A stretch of DNA of 64,000 bases. It comes from Deltaproteobacteria bacterium. Its GTDB lineage: Bacteria > Myxococcota_A > UBA9042 > PHBI01 > JACKFB01. Both the position numbers and the translations under genes were made by a program. Position 1 is the stretch's first letter, and each line of letters opens with the position of its first letter. The stretch lies in NCBI GenBank assembly GCA_020632695.1, contig JACKFB010000014.1, positions 1 to 64,000 of the forward strand. Reading direction: 5' to 3'. The notes under the pieces are model-generated. The model was not told the DNA's origin and searched no databases. It saw nothing but the letters and a program-made list of their open reading frames with translations. Shown here in pieces: positions 44,372-54,640 of the stretch.

Positions 44372-46390
44372 ATGGCTCCGATCACCGTTCTCACTGGTCG
44401 TCTCCCCGCTCGCGCGCTGCTCGGCACCGCCGCGCTGGCCGCCCTGCTCTCGGTCACCGCGTGCCGCGACACCAGCGCGCCCCCGGTGACCCGCTCGACG
44501 ACGGCGCTCCCCAAGGACGGCCTCGAGGGCGCCCTCGCCTTGCCCCCGCCGGCGCTGGGGGCCAAGGCCCCGCTCGTGGTCGTCACCCTCTTCACCGACT
44601 TCCAGTGCCCCTACTGCCGCGAGATGGCGCCGGCCATGCACCGCGTCGTCGAGACCTGGCCCGACGCGGTGCAGGTGCAGTTCCGGCACCTCCCCCTCTC
44701 CTTCCACCCCCTGGCGGAGGCCGCGGCGCGCGCCTCGGTGGCCGCGCAGCTCCAGGGTCGCTTCCAGGCGGTCCACGACCTGCTCTTCCACCGGCAGGCC
44801 GAGTGGTCCGAGCTGCCCGACGTGGCGGCCTTCGAGGGCTGGGTCGTCGGCGAGGCGACGCGCGTGGGGTTGGACGCCGCCCGCTTCACCGCCGACCTGC
44901 GCGCGCCCGCCACCGCCGCCCGCGTGGCCGCCGACGACGCGAAGGCGCAGGGGCTGGGGCTGCCCGGCACGCCGGCGGTCTTCGTCGGCGGCAGGCTCGC
45001 CGAGGCCAGCGGGGGGGTCTCGGGCATCCTCACCCTGGTGCGGCAGGCGGTGGCCCGAGGCCAGAGGGACCTGGCCCAGGGCGTGCCGCGCGCCGAGATC
45101 CCGCGGCGCAGCGCCGCCACCGAGGCCACCGATCCCCGGCTGGCCGGGTGGCTCATCGACGACCGGCCGGCCGACGGCCCGGACGGCGCCGACGGGCCGG
45201 ACGAGGGCGAGCGGCCGCAGCCCTTGCCCAGGAGCGGCGACGCGGGCCGGGCCGTGCCCCAGGAGCGCTGGGAGGTGCCGGTGCGCGCCGACGACCCCGC
45301 CCGCGGGCCGGCGCGGGCCCCGGTGACCCTGGTGCTCTTCGAGGACATCCAGTGCCCCTTCTGCGCGGACCTCTTCCCCACCCTCGAGCGCCTGCTCGAG
45401 CGCTACCCCGACACCGCCCGGCTGGTGGTCAAGTCGCTGCCCCTGCCCTTTCACGCCCAGGCGCGCCCCGCCGCGCTCGCCCTCGAGTGCGCCCGCCAGC
45501 GAGGGCAGTTCTGGCCGCTGCGCCAGCGCCTGGTCGAACAGCGCGACGCGCTCTCGCCCGAGCTCATCGACGCGCAGGCTGCGGCCGTCGGCCTCGACGC
45601 CGACGCCTTCGCCGCCTGCCTCCAGGCGCCCGCCACGGCCCAACGGGTGGACCAGGACATCGCCCTGGCCGAGCGGGTCGGCGCGCGAGGCACCCCGGTC
45701 CTCTACGTCAACGGCCGGAAGGTCGCCGGGAGCCGCCCGCTGCCCGAGCTCGTCGCGCTGGTCGACGCCGAGCTGGAGCACGCCCGCGCGGTCGCCCGCG
45801 ACACCCTGGACCCCTATCCGGCCATCCTCGCTGGCGCCGCCGCCCTGGACCCGCTCTCGCCGGACACCGCCGCGCTGGACCTGGCCGACGCGCCGCGCCG
45901 CGGCCCCACCGACGCGCCGGTGCGGCTGGTGCTCTGGAACGACCTGGCCTGCGAGCCCTGCCGCCAGGTGGGCCGCGCGGTCGCCGGGCTGGCTACCGCC
46001 GCTCCCGCTCCCGGAGAGCCTGCGGTCGCGGTGCACGTGCGTCCCTTCGTGCCGGCGGGGGACGCCGCCGCCGAGCTGGCCGCCCGGGGCCTCCTCTGCG
46101 GTGGCAGGCTCGCGGTGTTCTGGGCCCTGCACGATCTGCTGAGCCGCCGCGGCCCCGGCTCGCGCCAGGACCTGATCGACGCTGCCGGAGCCGTCGGCGC
46201 TGCCCCCGACGCCATGGCCGCCTGCCTCGACGACGAGACCACCAGCGCCGCCGTCGCCCGAGCCGCCGCCGAGGCCCGCCGCCTGGGCGTCGATCGCGCG
46301 CCCACCCTCTTCGTCGATGGGCACCGCTACGACGGATCCCTGGGCTTCGGCCCGCGCTCGTTGCGCCGCCTCATCCGCACCGCACCGTAG
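44372..46390 (+). CDS. Lipoprotein with three tandem DsbA-like thioredoxin domains
   Basis: Exported lipoprotein of 672 residues: signal sequence ending LLSVTAC (Cys31), then three DsbA-type thioredoxin-fold domains. Domain 1 has FTDFQCPYCREMAP (Cys79/Cys82), domain 2 EDIQCPFCADLFP (Cys328/Cys331) and domain 3 NDLACEPCRQVG (Cys527/Cys530). Each has a late Gly-x-Pro segment (LPGTPAVFVGG, ARGTPVLYVNG, DRAPTLFVDG) matching the cis-Pro loop. The first two resemble the DSBA-like domains seen in fused or sporulation-type oxidoreductases; the third CEPC is atypical. It probably oxidises or isomerises disulfides on the periplasmic side. It follows thiI by 8 nt and is probably co-transcribed. Confidence 0.9.
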   Translation: MAPITVLTGRLPARALLGTAALAALLSVTACRDTSAPPVTRSTTALPKDGLEGALALPPPALGAKAPLVVVTLFTDFQCPYCREMAPAMHRVVETWPDAVQVQFRHLPLSFHPLAEAAARASVAAQLQGRFQAVHDLLFHRQAEWSELPDVAAFEGWVVGEATRVGLDAARFTADLRAPATAARVAADDAKAQGLGLPGTPAVFVGGRLAEASGGVSGILTLVRQAVARGQRDLAQGVPRAEIPRRSAATEATDPRLAGWLIDDRPADGPDGADGPDEGERPQPLPRSGDAGRAVPQERWEVPVRADDPARGPARAPVTLVLFEDIQCPFCADLFPTLERLLERYPDTARLVVKSLPLPFHAQARPAALALECARQRGQFWPLRQRLVEQRDALSPELIDAQAAAVGLDADAFAACLQAPATAQRVDQDIALAERVGARGTPVLYVNGRKVAGSRPLPELVALVDAELEHARAVARDTLDPYPAILAGAAALDPLSPDTAALDLADAPRRGPTDAPVRLVLWNDLACEPCRQVGRAVAGLATAAPAPGEPAVAVHVRPFVPAGDAAAELAARGLLCGGRLAVFWALHDLLSRRGPGSRQDLIDAAGAVGAAPDAMAACLDDETTSAAVARAAAEARRLGVDRAPTLFVDGHRYDGSLGFGPRSLRRLIRTAP

Positions 46391-46697
46391 CCGATACCGC
46401 GCTGAACTCGGTGCTTCAGACTTGATCTTCCGGGGCCGATGCTCCATGGTACGCGGTGCCGTGGGCGCTCGGAGACGAGCCCTCGCGGGCGGACCTTCCG
46501 CCAGGTCGCGCATCCACAGGGATCGCGCGGCGATACGAAGATCGTTCAGGAGTCTTTGCGAGATGGTCGACGGCGATACAGGCGCCTACCCGCCGAGTAT
46601 CAAGCCGTAGCAGCCCTGGGCACCTCACCTGTCCGGTGAGTCCTCAGTAGGCCGCTACGGTCAACTCAGGACGCACAGATGAGCAGGAGGTGGTCCC
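46391..46697. other. Intergenic region without a supported gene
   Basis: This gap is less GC-rich than its neighbours. Several short open frames exist on both strands but have no ribosome site or protein-like pattern. A small hairpin, CTCACC/GGTGAG, lies at 46624-46640, about 60 nt before the next start; it could belong to a leader or a weak terminator. The promoter of the next gene is presumably here, but I cannot place it. Confidence 0.5.
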
Positions 46698-47042
46698 ATG
46701 ACCATCCAGGCGACGCGAGCGCTGCTGCTTCGCAATCTTCTCCGCTCGGGCGATTCGGTTCGCCTGGCGCGGCTCATGGATCGGCTGGCTGCCGATGATC
46801 TCTCACGCCTCGTAGACGGCCTCGAGCCGCACGAGCGACGCCGTGTGGCCACCGTGCTGCTCGACGGCGAACGCGTGGAGCGCACGCTGAGCGCGCTCCC
46901 CAAGCGTACGCTGGACGGGCTGCTCGCGGCGGCCACCCCGGAGGCGCGCGAGCGCGTGGCGGCGCTGCAGCAGCCGGAGGCGCCGCCCGCGCGTGAGCGG
47001 GGGCTCTTCTCGGCGCTGCGGCTGCGTCGCCTCTTCGCCTGA
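46698..47042 (+). CDS. Small protein resembling the MgtE N-terminal (intracellular) domain
   Basis: Cytoplasmic helical protein of 114 residues with a strong ribosome site (AGGAGG, 7 nt before the ATG). Its repeats of the type RLARLMDRLAADDLSRLVDG and LEPHERRRVATVLLDGERVE match the superhelical MgtE N-terminal domain pattern of magnesium channels and FliG-like proteins, but the channel part is absent. It could be a stand-alone sensor or scaffold; the function is unknown and the family call is by pattern only. It stands alone between the thioredoxin-fold lipoprotein and a convergent maf gene. Confidence 0.65.
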   Translation: MTIQATRALLLRNLLRSGDSVRLARLMDRLAADDLSRLVDGLEPHERRRVATVLLDGERVERTLSALPKRTLDGLLAAATPEARERVAALQQPEAPPARERGLFSALRLRRLFA

Positions 47043-47087
47043 CCGAGGGCGGACGGGCACCCGCCGGGCGCGGCGTTCAGAGGCTGA

Positions 47088-47148
47088 TCCGGACGTCCGG
47101 ACGTCCGGATGTCCGGATGTCCGGATGTTCGGACGTCCGGACGTTCCG
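47088..47148. repeat. Tandem 8-bp repeats (GGACGTCC / GGATGTCC)
   Basis: About seven consecutive 8-bp units, GGACGTCC, GGATGTCC and one GGATGTTC, in the 242-bp gap between two convergent genes. GGACGTCC is a perfect palindrome, so the array can form cruciforms or short stems. It differs in period and sequence from the hexanucleotide tracts. It could be a slippage-prone array or protein-binding sites; no function shown. The rest of the gap holds no supported gene. Confidence 0.85.
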
Positions 47149-47284
47149 ACCGGGCGAGGCGTCAGCGTCGTCTTTTCAGGGCCTTGCGCGCCGAGGGCGC
47201 TCGCCGCGCGCAAGGCACCGAGGCGCGCGGGTCCGTGGAGAGACATCATCCAGCCGCGCGCCGGCAGCGTGTGGGAACCCCCTC

Positions 47285-47887
47285 TCAGCCGGGGCCGAGG
47301 GGATCGACGCCGAGGCGGCGGAGCAGCGCCAGCAGCTTCAGCATCGGCAGGCCGATGATGGCCGTGTCGTCGGCGTTGTCCGGGTCGGCCTCCACCCGCT
47401 CGAAGAGCGCGACGCCGGTGCGCTCCAGGGCGTAGGAGCCGGCACAATCGAGCGGCGCGTCCAGCGCCACGTAGCGCGCGATCTGCTCCTCGCTGAGCCG
47501 GCGCATGGTCATCCGGTGGACATCCAGGGCGCTGCTGAGCGCCCCGGTGGCCGTGTCGTACACCGAGACCGCGGTCAGCAGCCGGTGGGTGCGCCCGCTG
47601 AGCCGGCCGAGCTGCGCCCGCGCCCGCTCGGCGGTGCCCGGCTTGCCGAGCACCTCGCCGTCCAGGTCCAGGGCCTGATCCGAGCCGATCACCAGCGCGT
47701 CCGCGGCCTCGACCGCGCGGGCCTTGGCCGTCGCGAGCGCGCGCACCATCGCCTCGGGCGCGAGGTGGCGGAGGGCCTCCTCGTCGACGCCGGGCGAGGC
47801 CACCTCGAAGTCCAGGCCCACGCGCTCGAGCAGGGCGCGGCGGTAGGGGCTGCTGCTGGCCAGCACCAGGCGGCGGTGAGAGGACAT
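47285..47887 (-). CDS. maf: Maf-family nucleoside triphosphate pyrophosphatase (YceF-like)
   Basis: House-cleaning enzyme of 200 residues that hydrolyses noncanonical or modified nucleoside triphosphates to monophosphate and PPi. The N-terminus has LVLASSSPYRRALLERVG, the catalytic region has ALVIGSDQALDLDGEVLGKP (the GSDQ form favours the YceF subgroup, which prefers 7-methyl-GTP), and the C-terminal block is CAGSYALERTGVALFERVEA followed by DDTAIIGLPM. Typical length. Transcribed away from the following gene pair; the gap upstream (47888-48027) should hold both promoters. Confidence 0.92.
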   Translation of the reverse strand: MSSHRRLVLASSSPYRRALLERVGLDFEVASPGVDEEALRHLAPEAMVRALATAKARAVEAADALVIGSDQALDLDGEVLGKPGTAERARAQLGRLSGRTHRLLTAVSVYDTATGALSSALDVHRMTMRRLSEEQIARYVALDAPLDCAGSYALERTGVALFERVEADPDNADDTAIIGLPMLKLLALLRRLGVDPLGPG

Positions 47888-48027
47888 CGGCCGATGCTAC
47901 CCGAGCCGGCGCGCGCCGCAACAGCGCCGCCCGGCCGGCGAGGAGGCCAGCGAGGGGCGGGCGCTTGCGTCGCCGCGGCGCCCCGCTACCATGGACCGGC
48001 AGTCCCCCCGACTTCGACGAGGCCACG

Positions 48028-48545
48028 ATGGGCAACGAGACGCCGCGCTACGATCTGATCATGGTGCCCGCGGTGCGAGACACCAACGTCGGCGAGGGGG
48101 CCGCCGACTCGCTGATCCGCGTGCTGGCGACGCCGAAGCTCGTGGTGCCGGTGGCGGAGTCCCTGGCCGAGACCTGGTGCGAGGTGTACCTGGCGCCCGG
48201 CCCGGCCTCGCACCAGCTCTTCGTGCGGGGCGGCTACGACGGCGAGGAGCCGGTGTTCCTCGACGGCGTCGTGCGGTGGGGATCGAGCACCGAGTCCCTC
48301 GAGTACGCCGCCGGTGACGTGCCGGTGCACTTCTTCTTCGAGCTGCGCGGCTGCCTGTACGACCACTTCGCCGCGTCCTTCCTCGCACGGATGAAGGACA
48401 TCCTCTTCGTGCCCGTGCACACCTTCGCCCGCCCCCACGCCGGGCCGCGCCCGCGCCGCGAGGTGCCGCCGGGCGAGGAGCGCACCGACAAGCGCAGAAA
48501 GCGCGGCGGCACCGGCGCCCTCGCCGGGACCCGCGTCGAAGAGCT

Positions 48546-48549
<4 letters not shown>
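48028..48549 (+). CDS. Hypothetical protein upstream of the kinase
   Basis: Protein of 173 residues that I do not recognise. The N-terminal 120 residues look folded and mixed alpha/beta (YDLIMVPAVRDTNVGEGAAD, ASHQLFVRGGYDGEEPVFLD, YDHFAASFLARMKDILFVPV), followed by a basic tail rich in Arg, Pro and Lys. No signal peptide or membrane segment, so cytoplasmic. Start at ATG 48028 with GAGG a few bases upstream. Its stop overlaps the kinase start by GTGA, so the two are translated together and may act together; it could be a kinase substrate or regulator, which is speculation. Confidence 0.75.
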
Positions 48550-50486
<1,937 letters not shown>

Positions 50487-50558
50487 CGTCAGAAGCCGCC
50501 CATGCGCCTTCACCGCTTCCCGAGGCATGATCGTTGTCTCGGGCGCGTGGGCGGCTAC

Positions 50559-50580
50559 GCGGCCCGCGTCGGCGGGCCGC
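50559..50580. terminator. Candidate bidirectional terminator hairpin
   Basis: GCGGCCCGC (50559-50567) and GCGGGCCGC (50572-50580) form a perfect 9-bp stem with a 4-nt loop in the 156-bp gap between two convergent genes. No T-tract follows in either direction, so it would work only as an intrinsic stem or a factor-dependent stop. Position supports the call. Confidence 0.5.
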
Positions 50581-50642
50581 CTCGGGGGGAGGGGCCCTGC
50601 GGGCTCTGCCCGCGGGGAGGGGGGCGCGAGGCGTCCCCCTGC

Positions 50643-53600
50643 CTAATAGATCGGCGGGCACTCCCCGGGCGAGGGGGTCTCGGAGATGATCCAGACATCG
50701 ACTCCCGTGCGCAGCAGCGAGCTGTTCGACTGGGCGTCGTCCACGTGGGGGGTGGCGTAAGGGAGGCCGTCGGGGCCCTTGAACTTGTCGGTGTTGGCGC
50801 CGCCGTAGACGACCGCGTCGACCGGCAGCGTCGCCGACGTGATGGCGGAGGCCTTCACGTGGAAGAGGCCGATGGCGTCGGCGGTGGCCCCGGAGTTCTG
50901 GAGGTCGGGGTCGAAGTTCAGCTCCTGGTCGTAGACGGCCTGACCGTTGGCGACGCTGCTCTTGGGACCGCCGACCACGAAGCAGGCACCCGGGGGCACG
51001 ACGCCCGCGAGCTGGTAGGTCTGCGTCGCGTAGCTCCCGCCGCCGGCGCCCAGCGACCACTCGGAGAGGTCCACCGGAGCGGTGGAGCCGTTGTAGAGCC
51101 GAACCCACTCGAAGCCGTCGTCGTCGCCGCTGACGTTGTAGAGCACCTCGGCCAGGAGCAACCCGACGGGCGGCACGTCGATCACCTCCACCGGGAACAG
51201 GAAGGGGTCGCCCCCCGCCGTCGCCTTCAGGGTGCCGGTGCCGGCGGTGGAGCCCGCGACCAGCACGAACTCCGCGGAGAACGCGCCGGCTGGCACCGGC
51301 ACCGAGGCCGGCAGGTCGAGGAGGCCGCCGCTGAACTCGAGCGCCACCTCCAACCCCGCCGGGGGGGCTGGGGCGTCGAGGAAGAGCTCGACGGTGACGG
51401 CGGTGCCGATGAGCAGCTTCAAGGGATCGGGCTGGATCTCGACCACGGCGGGCAGATCCGACGGGCTGCGCACCTCGACGGCGGCGGAGACGCTCACGTC
51501 ATCGAGCGTCGCGGTCAGGGCGACCGGCGACTCAGCCGTCGCCGGGGCGTCGAAGCGCAGCTCGGCGAAGGACTCGCCGGCCAGCACGGTGACGCCGCCG
51601 CCCACGACGGAGAGCGCCCCCGGCGTCCCGCTGGTGACGCCGACGAAGGTGTCGGTCAGGGCCGGCCCGGTCAGGCGCACGCGCAGCGGCGGCGCCGTCG
51701 GCTGGCCGGTGACCCCCTGATAGATCGTCGCGAACCCGGGCTCGATCGCGTAGAGCCTGGGCGCCCCGAACACCACGTCGGCCGCGTCGCGGGGCAGCAG
51801 CTTGTTGCGGCTCCACGCGAAGCGCAGCACGCCAGTGACGCTGGCGAAGCCCTGACCAGCCTGCGGCGCAGGGCTCACGGCGAAGATCGCGTCGTCCACC
51901 GGCAGGCCGGGTGCGGTCGGCTGGGGCACGGCCTGCTCGAGCACCTCGAACTCCCCGATGACGGTCTCGCCCGGCTGACCGGCCGGCGAGGCGTCGACGA
52001 CGACCAGATCGCTGACGGTGACGAGCACGCCCTCGTAGGCCAGGGCGTCGCCCCCTCCGGTCTGCACATCGGACGTCTTCACCGGGACCGGCGCCGGCAG
52101 GGTCACCCCGGTGTCCACCACCGTGAAGTCCGCCGACTCCAGCTCGAGCGCGCCGTGGAAGAGCGCGACGGTGCCGCTCAGGTTCACGCGCGCGCCTCGC
52201 GGCGGCGTGGTTCCCGACGGCTCGTAGACGAAGAGCCCCGAGTTCTCGGCGCCCGTCCACCCGTCGCCGGCCGGGTCCATGGACACGAAGTAGCCGCCGG
52301 CGCCGACGGCGGTGACCAGCACACCTGAGAGCGACACCTTCGCACCGACCGCCGCCACGCCGGACTTCACGTCGTAGATCGTGCTCGGGCACGGCGCGCC
52401 GTCCGGGTTCGAGTCCAGCGGGCAGGCGTCGCAGGCGTCGCCGACCTGGTCCTTGTCGCCGTCCTCCTGCTCCGGATTGTAGAGGTTCGGGCAGTTGTCG
52501 AGGGCGTTGGCGATGCCGTCGGCGTCCAGGTCCTTGGGGTCGACCGACGAGCAGGCGGTGGTGTTGGCGTCGAAGGGGCAGGGATCGCAGGCGTCGCCGT
52601 CGCCGTCGCCGTCCACGTCGGGCTGGGAGAGGCCGTCGAGGGGGCGCGGCGGGTTGAACACGTCCGGGCAGTTGTCGACCGCGTCGGCGAACCCGTCGCC
52701 GTCGGCGTCACCGGCCGTGGGCACGCCGTCGAACTCGCCGGGGCGCAGCGGCGTGCAGGTGGGCTCGTCGGGCGGGGCGCCGCAGAAGAAGAGGTCGTAG
52801 GTGTTGCTGCCCAGCTCGGTCTTCAGGGTCGCGGCGCTCTTGCCGAGCTCGCGGGTGGCGCAGATCCGCTTGCCGCGGCCGCACACGTCCATCGTCTCGC
52901 AGTCGCCGGGCTCGGTCAGGGCCTCCACGGTCGCCGCGTCGCCGTAGAGCGCCAGGCCCCCTCGCATCACCAGGGTGACGTCGTCGACGTCGGCCTCCAG
53001 CACGGCGCGGTACCCGGCGTGGCTCGTCGCGTCGAAGATCGCGATGTCGGCGACCTTTCCGACCGACAGGCTGCCGAGCACGTCGCCGAAGCCCAGCAGC
53101 TCGGCCGCCGACGACGTGGCCATCGCCACGAGCTGCGCGTCCGAGAAGTAGCCGTCCCAGTACACCTCGTTCCACGAGCGCGCGCAGGCCAGCTCACGCA
53201 GCATGTTCACCGAGCCCGAGGCGGTCCAGTCGGTGCCCAGCGCCACCAGCGCGCCCAGCCGATCGTACATCGGCGCGTCCGCCGTGAAGCCGTAGAGGGA
53301 GGTGTTGGTGCGAGGCGACCACACCAGCCCGGCGCCCTCGCCGGCCACCATGGCGATGTCGGCCGCGGTCAGGCCGATGCCGTGGATGAGGGCGGTGGTC
53401 GGGAAGATGAGGTCGACGCCGCCGGTCTTGGTGCCCGACGCGCAGAGCACCTCGTTCTGCGCGGAGCTCTCGATGCCCTCCGCCATGTGGGGGACGTAGG
53501 CCACCTGGGCGGCGGCCGTCTCGGGATCGTCGAACGAGTAGGGGGCGCAGGTCTGGGTCAGGGACTTGAAGCTGGCGTCGCCCAGCGGGAAGGTGCTGTA

Positions 53601-54530
53601 GTCGGCGGCCGCGTGGTCGAGGCCCTCGAGGCGGTTGTCCCGGTCCAGGTTGCGCTGGAAGCCGACCTCGGCGCCCGAGCCGAAGAGGCTGGTCGAGCCA
53701 CCCATCACCTGGCGCATCTCGCCCCAGCCGTCGCCCAGGGCGTGGCTGTTCTGGACCGTCGGCAGCGCCTTGAAGCCGTTGAGCCCCTTGCGCCACTCGT
53801 TGCGGTGGGAGTAGCGGATGGTGCCGTGATCGACCGGCTTCATCTGGGTGAAGGTGATGTGGTCGTGGGCGTTGATGAGGCCGGGAGAGACCACCGAGGC
53901 GGGGCAGGTCAGCACCGTCGCGCCCGGCGCCTGGTCGGCGCAGTCGCAGCCCACGCAGGTGATGGTGCCGTCCACGACCAGGACCTGACCGCCCGGCTGG
54001 ATGCCCGTCGGCAGGAGCAGGTCGCCGCGGATGAGGAGCGAGGCGTTGCCCGGGGTCACCGTGCAGGTGCCCGGGGTGCCCGGGAGCGAGGCGCCGCAGG
54101 GATCGGGGGCGGTGTCGGTGTCGGTGTCGGTGTCGGTGGCCGTGTCGGTGGCCGTGTCGGTCGCCGTGTCGGAGGCCGTGTCGGAGACCGTGTCCGGGGC
54201 CGTGTCCGAGGCCGCGTCCGAGGCCGTGTCCGAGGCCGTGTCCGAGGCCGTGTCCGAGGCCGTGTCCGAGGCCGTGTCCGGGGCCGTGTCGGACGTCGTG
54301 TCCGGGGCCGTGTCGGACGTCGTGTCCGAGGCCGCGTCGGACGTCGTGTCCGAGGCTGTGTCGGAGGTCAGGTCGCCCTGGGCGTCGGTGTCCGTCGCGA
54401 TGATGTCCGCGAGGCTTCCATCGTCGCCGTCGGCGCGGCAAGCTGTCAGGATCGAACCCAACGCGAGCAGCACCACCGCGCCTGTCACCGTCGCGCCCGT
54501 CGAGCGGGCGTGCCGAAGCGTGCACTTCAT
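50643..54530 (-). CDS. Multidomain stalked lipoprotein: amidohydrolase, TSP3 repeats, beta domains, lamin-tail domain
   Basis: Surface lipoprotein of 1295 residues. The signal ends GSILTAC (Cys31), followed by an Asp-Thr/Ser-Asp stalk to about residue 145. Residues 160-575 are an amidohydrolase fold: SPGLINAHDHITFTQMK (metal-binding HxH near residue 221), later IHGIGLTAADIAM and LGTDWTASGSVNML (conserved Asp). Residues about 595-715 hold thrombospondin type-3 calcium repeats (DADGDGFADAVDNCPDVFNP, DLDADGIANALDNCPNLYNP). Next come an OB-fold-like region (YDVKSGVAAVGAKVSLSGVL) and Ig-like repeats, then a lamin-tail domain (LLLAEVLYNVSGDDDGFEWV) near 1120-1240. I do not know the substrate. Possible roles are hydrolysis of an extracellular compound or surface adhesion with a co-opted fold. 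Confidence 0.85.
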   Translation of the reverse strand: MKCTLRHARSTGATVTGAVVLLALGSILTACRADGDDGSLADIIATDTDAQGDLTSDTASDTTSDAASDTTSDTAPDTTSDTAPDTASDTASDTASDTASDTASDAASDTAPDTVSDTASDTATDTATDTATDTDTDTDTAPDPCGASLPGTPGTCTVTPGNASLLIRGDLLLPTGIQPGGQVLVVDGTITCVGCDCADQAPGATVLTCPASVVSPGLINAHDHITFTQMKPVDHGTIRYSHRNEWRKGLNGFKALPTVQNSHALGDGWGEMRQVMGGSTSLFGSGAEVGFQRNLDRDNRLEGLDHAAADYSTFPLGDASFKSLTQTCAPYSFDDPETAAAQVAYVPHMAEGIESSAQNEVLCASGTKTGGVDLIFPTTALIHGIGLTAADIAMVAGEGAGLVWSPRTNTSLYGFTADAPMYDRLGALVALGTDWTASGSVNMLRELACARSWNEVYWDGYFSDAQLVAMATSSAAELLGFGDVLGSLSVGKVADIAIFDATSHAGYRAVLEADVDDVTLVMRGGLALYGDAATVEALTEPGDCETMDVCGRGKRICATRELGKSAATLKTELGSNTYDLFFCGAPPDEPTCTPLRPGEFDGVPTAGDADGDGFADAVDNCPDVFNPPRPLDGLSQPDVDGDGDGDACDPCPFDANTTACSSVDPKDLDADGIANALDNCPNLYNPEQEDGDKDQVGDACDACPLDSNPDGAPCPSTIYDVKSGVAAVGAKVSLSGVLVTAVGAGGYFVSMDPAGDGWTGAENSGLFVYEPSGTTPPRGARVNLSGTVALFHGALELESADFTVVDTGVTLPAPVPVKTSDVQTGGGDALAYEGVLVTVSDLVVVDASPAGQPGETVIGEFEVLEQAVPQPTAPGLPVDDAIFAVSPAPQAGQGFASVTGVLRFAWSRNKLLPRDAADVVFGAPRLYAIEPGFATIYQGVTGQPTAPPLRVRLTGPALTDTFVGVTSGTPGALSVVGGGVTVLAGESFAELRFDAPATAESPVALTATLDDVSVSAAVEVRSPSDLPAVVEIQPDPLKLLIGTAVTVELFLDAPAPPAGLEVALEFSGGLLDLPASVPVPAGAFSAEFVLVAGSTAGTGTLKATAGGDPFLFPVEVIDVPPVGLLLAEVLYNVSGDDDGFEWVRLYNGSTAPVDLSEWSLGAGGGSYATQTYQLAGVVPPGACFVVGGPKSSVANGQAVYDQELNFDPDLQNSGATADAIGLFHVKASAITSATLPVDAVVYGGANTDKFKGPDGLPYATPHVDDAQSNSSLLRTGVDVWIISETPSPGECPPIY
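54108..54380 (-). repeat. Stalk-coding tract of the amidohydrolase lipoprotein
   Basis: About 270 bp coding Asp-Thr-Ala-Ser and Asp-Thr repeats on the minus strand (units GACACG, GCCTCG, GACACC). Unlike the other tracts the dominant period is often 12 bp (Ser-Asp-Thr-Ala). It lies directly after the lipidation site, as in the other stalked lipoproteins, and probably holds the enzyme-like domain away from the membrane. Confidence 0.8.
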
Positions 54531-54640
54531 GTCTTCGTCCCCACAGCTACACCGACGACCGGTCGCCGGGATCGCGGGTTCTAGCAGATGCCCGCATTCG
54601 CTCCCAGGAGATACCGCGCCGGAAGGCCACCGGGCCGCCG

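Noticed and set aside
46416..46628. Short open frames on both strands after the DsbA-like gene
   Set aside because: No ribosome site or protein pattern in any of them.
47088..47148. CRISPR-like repeats
   Set aside because: The units are contiguous 8-mers without spacers; no cas genes nearby.
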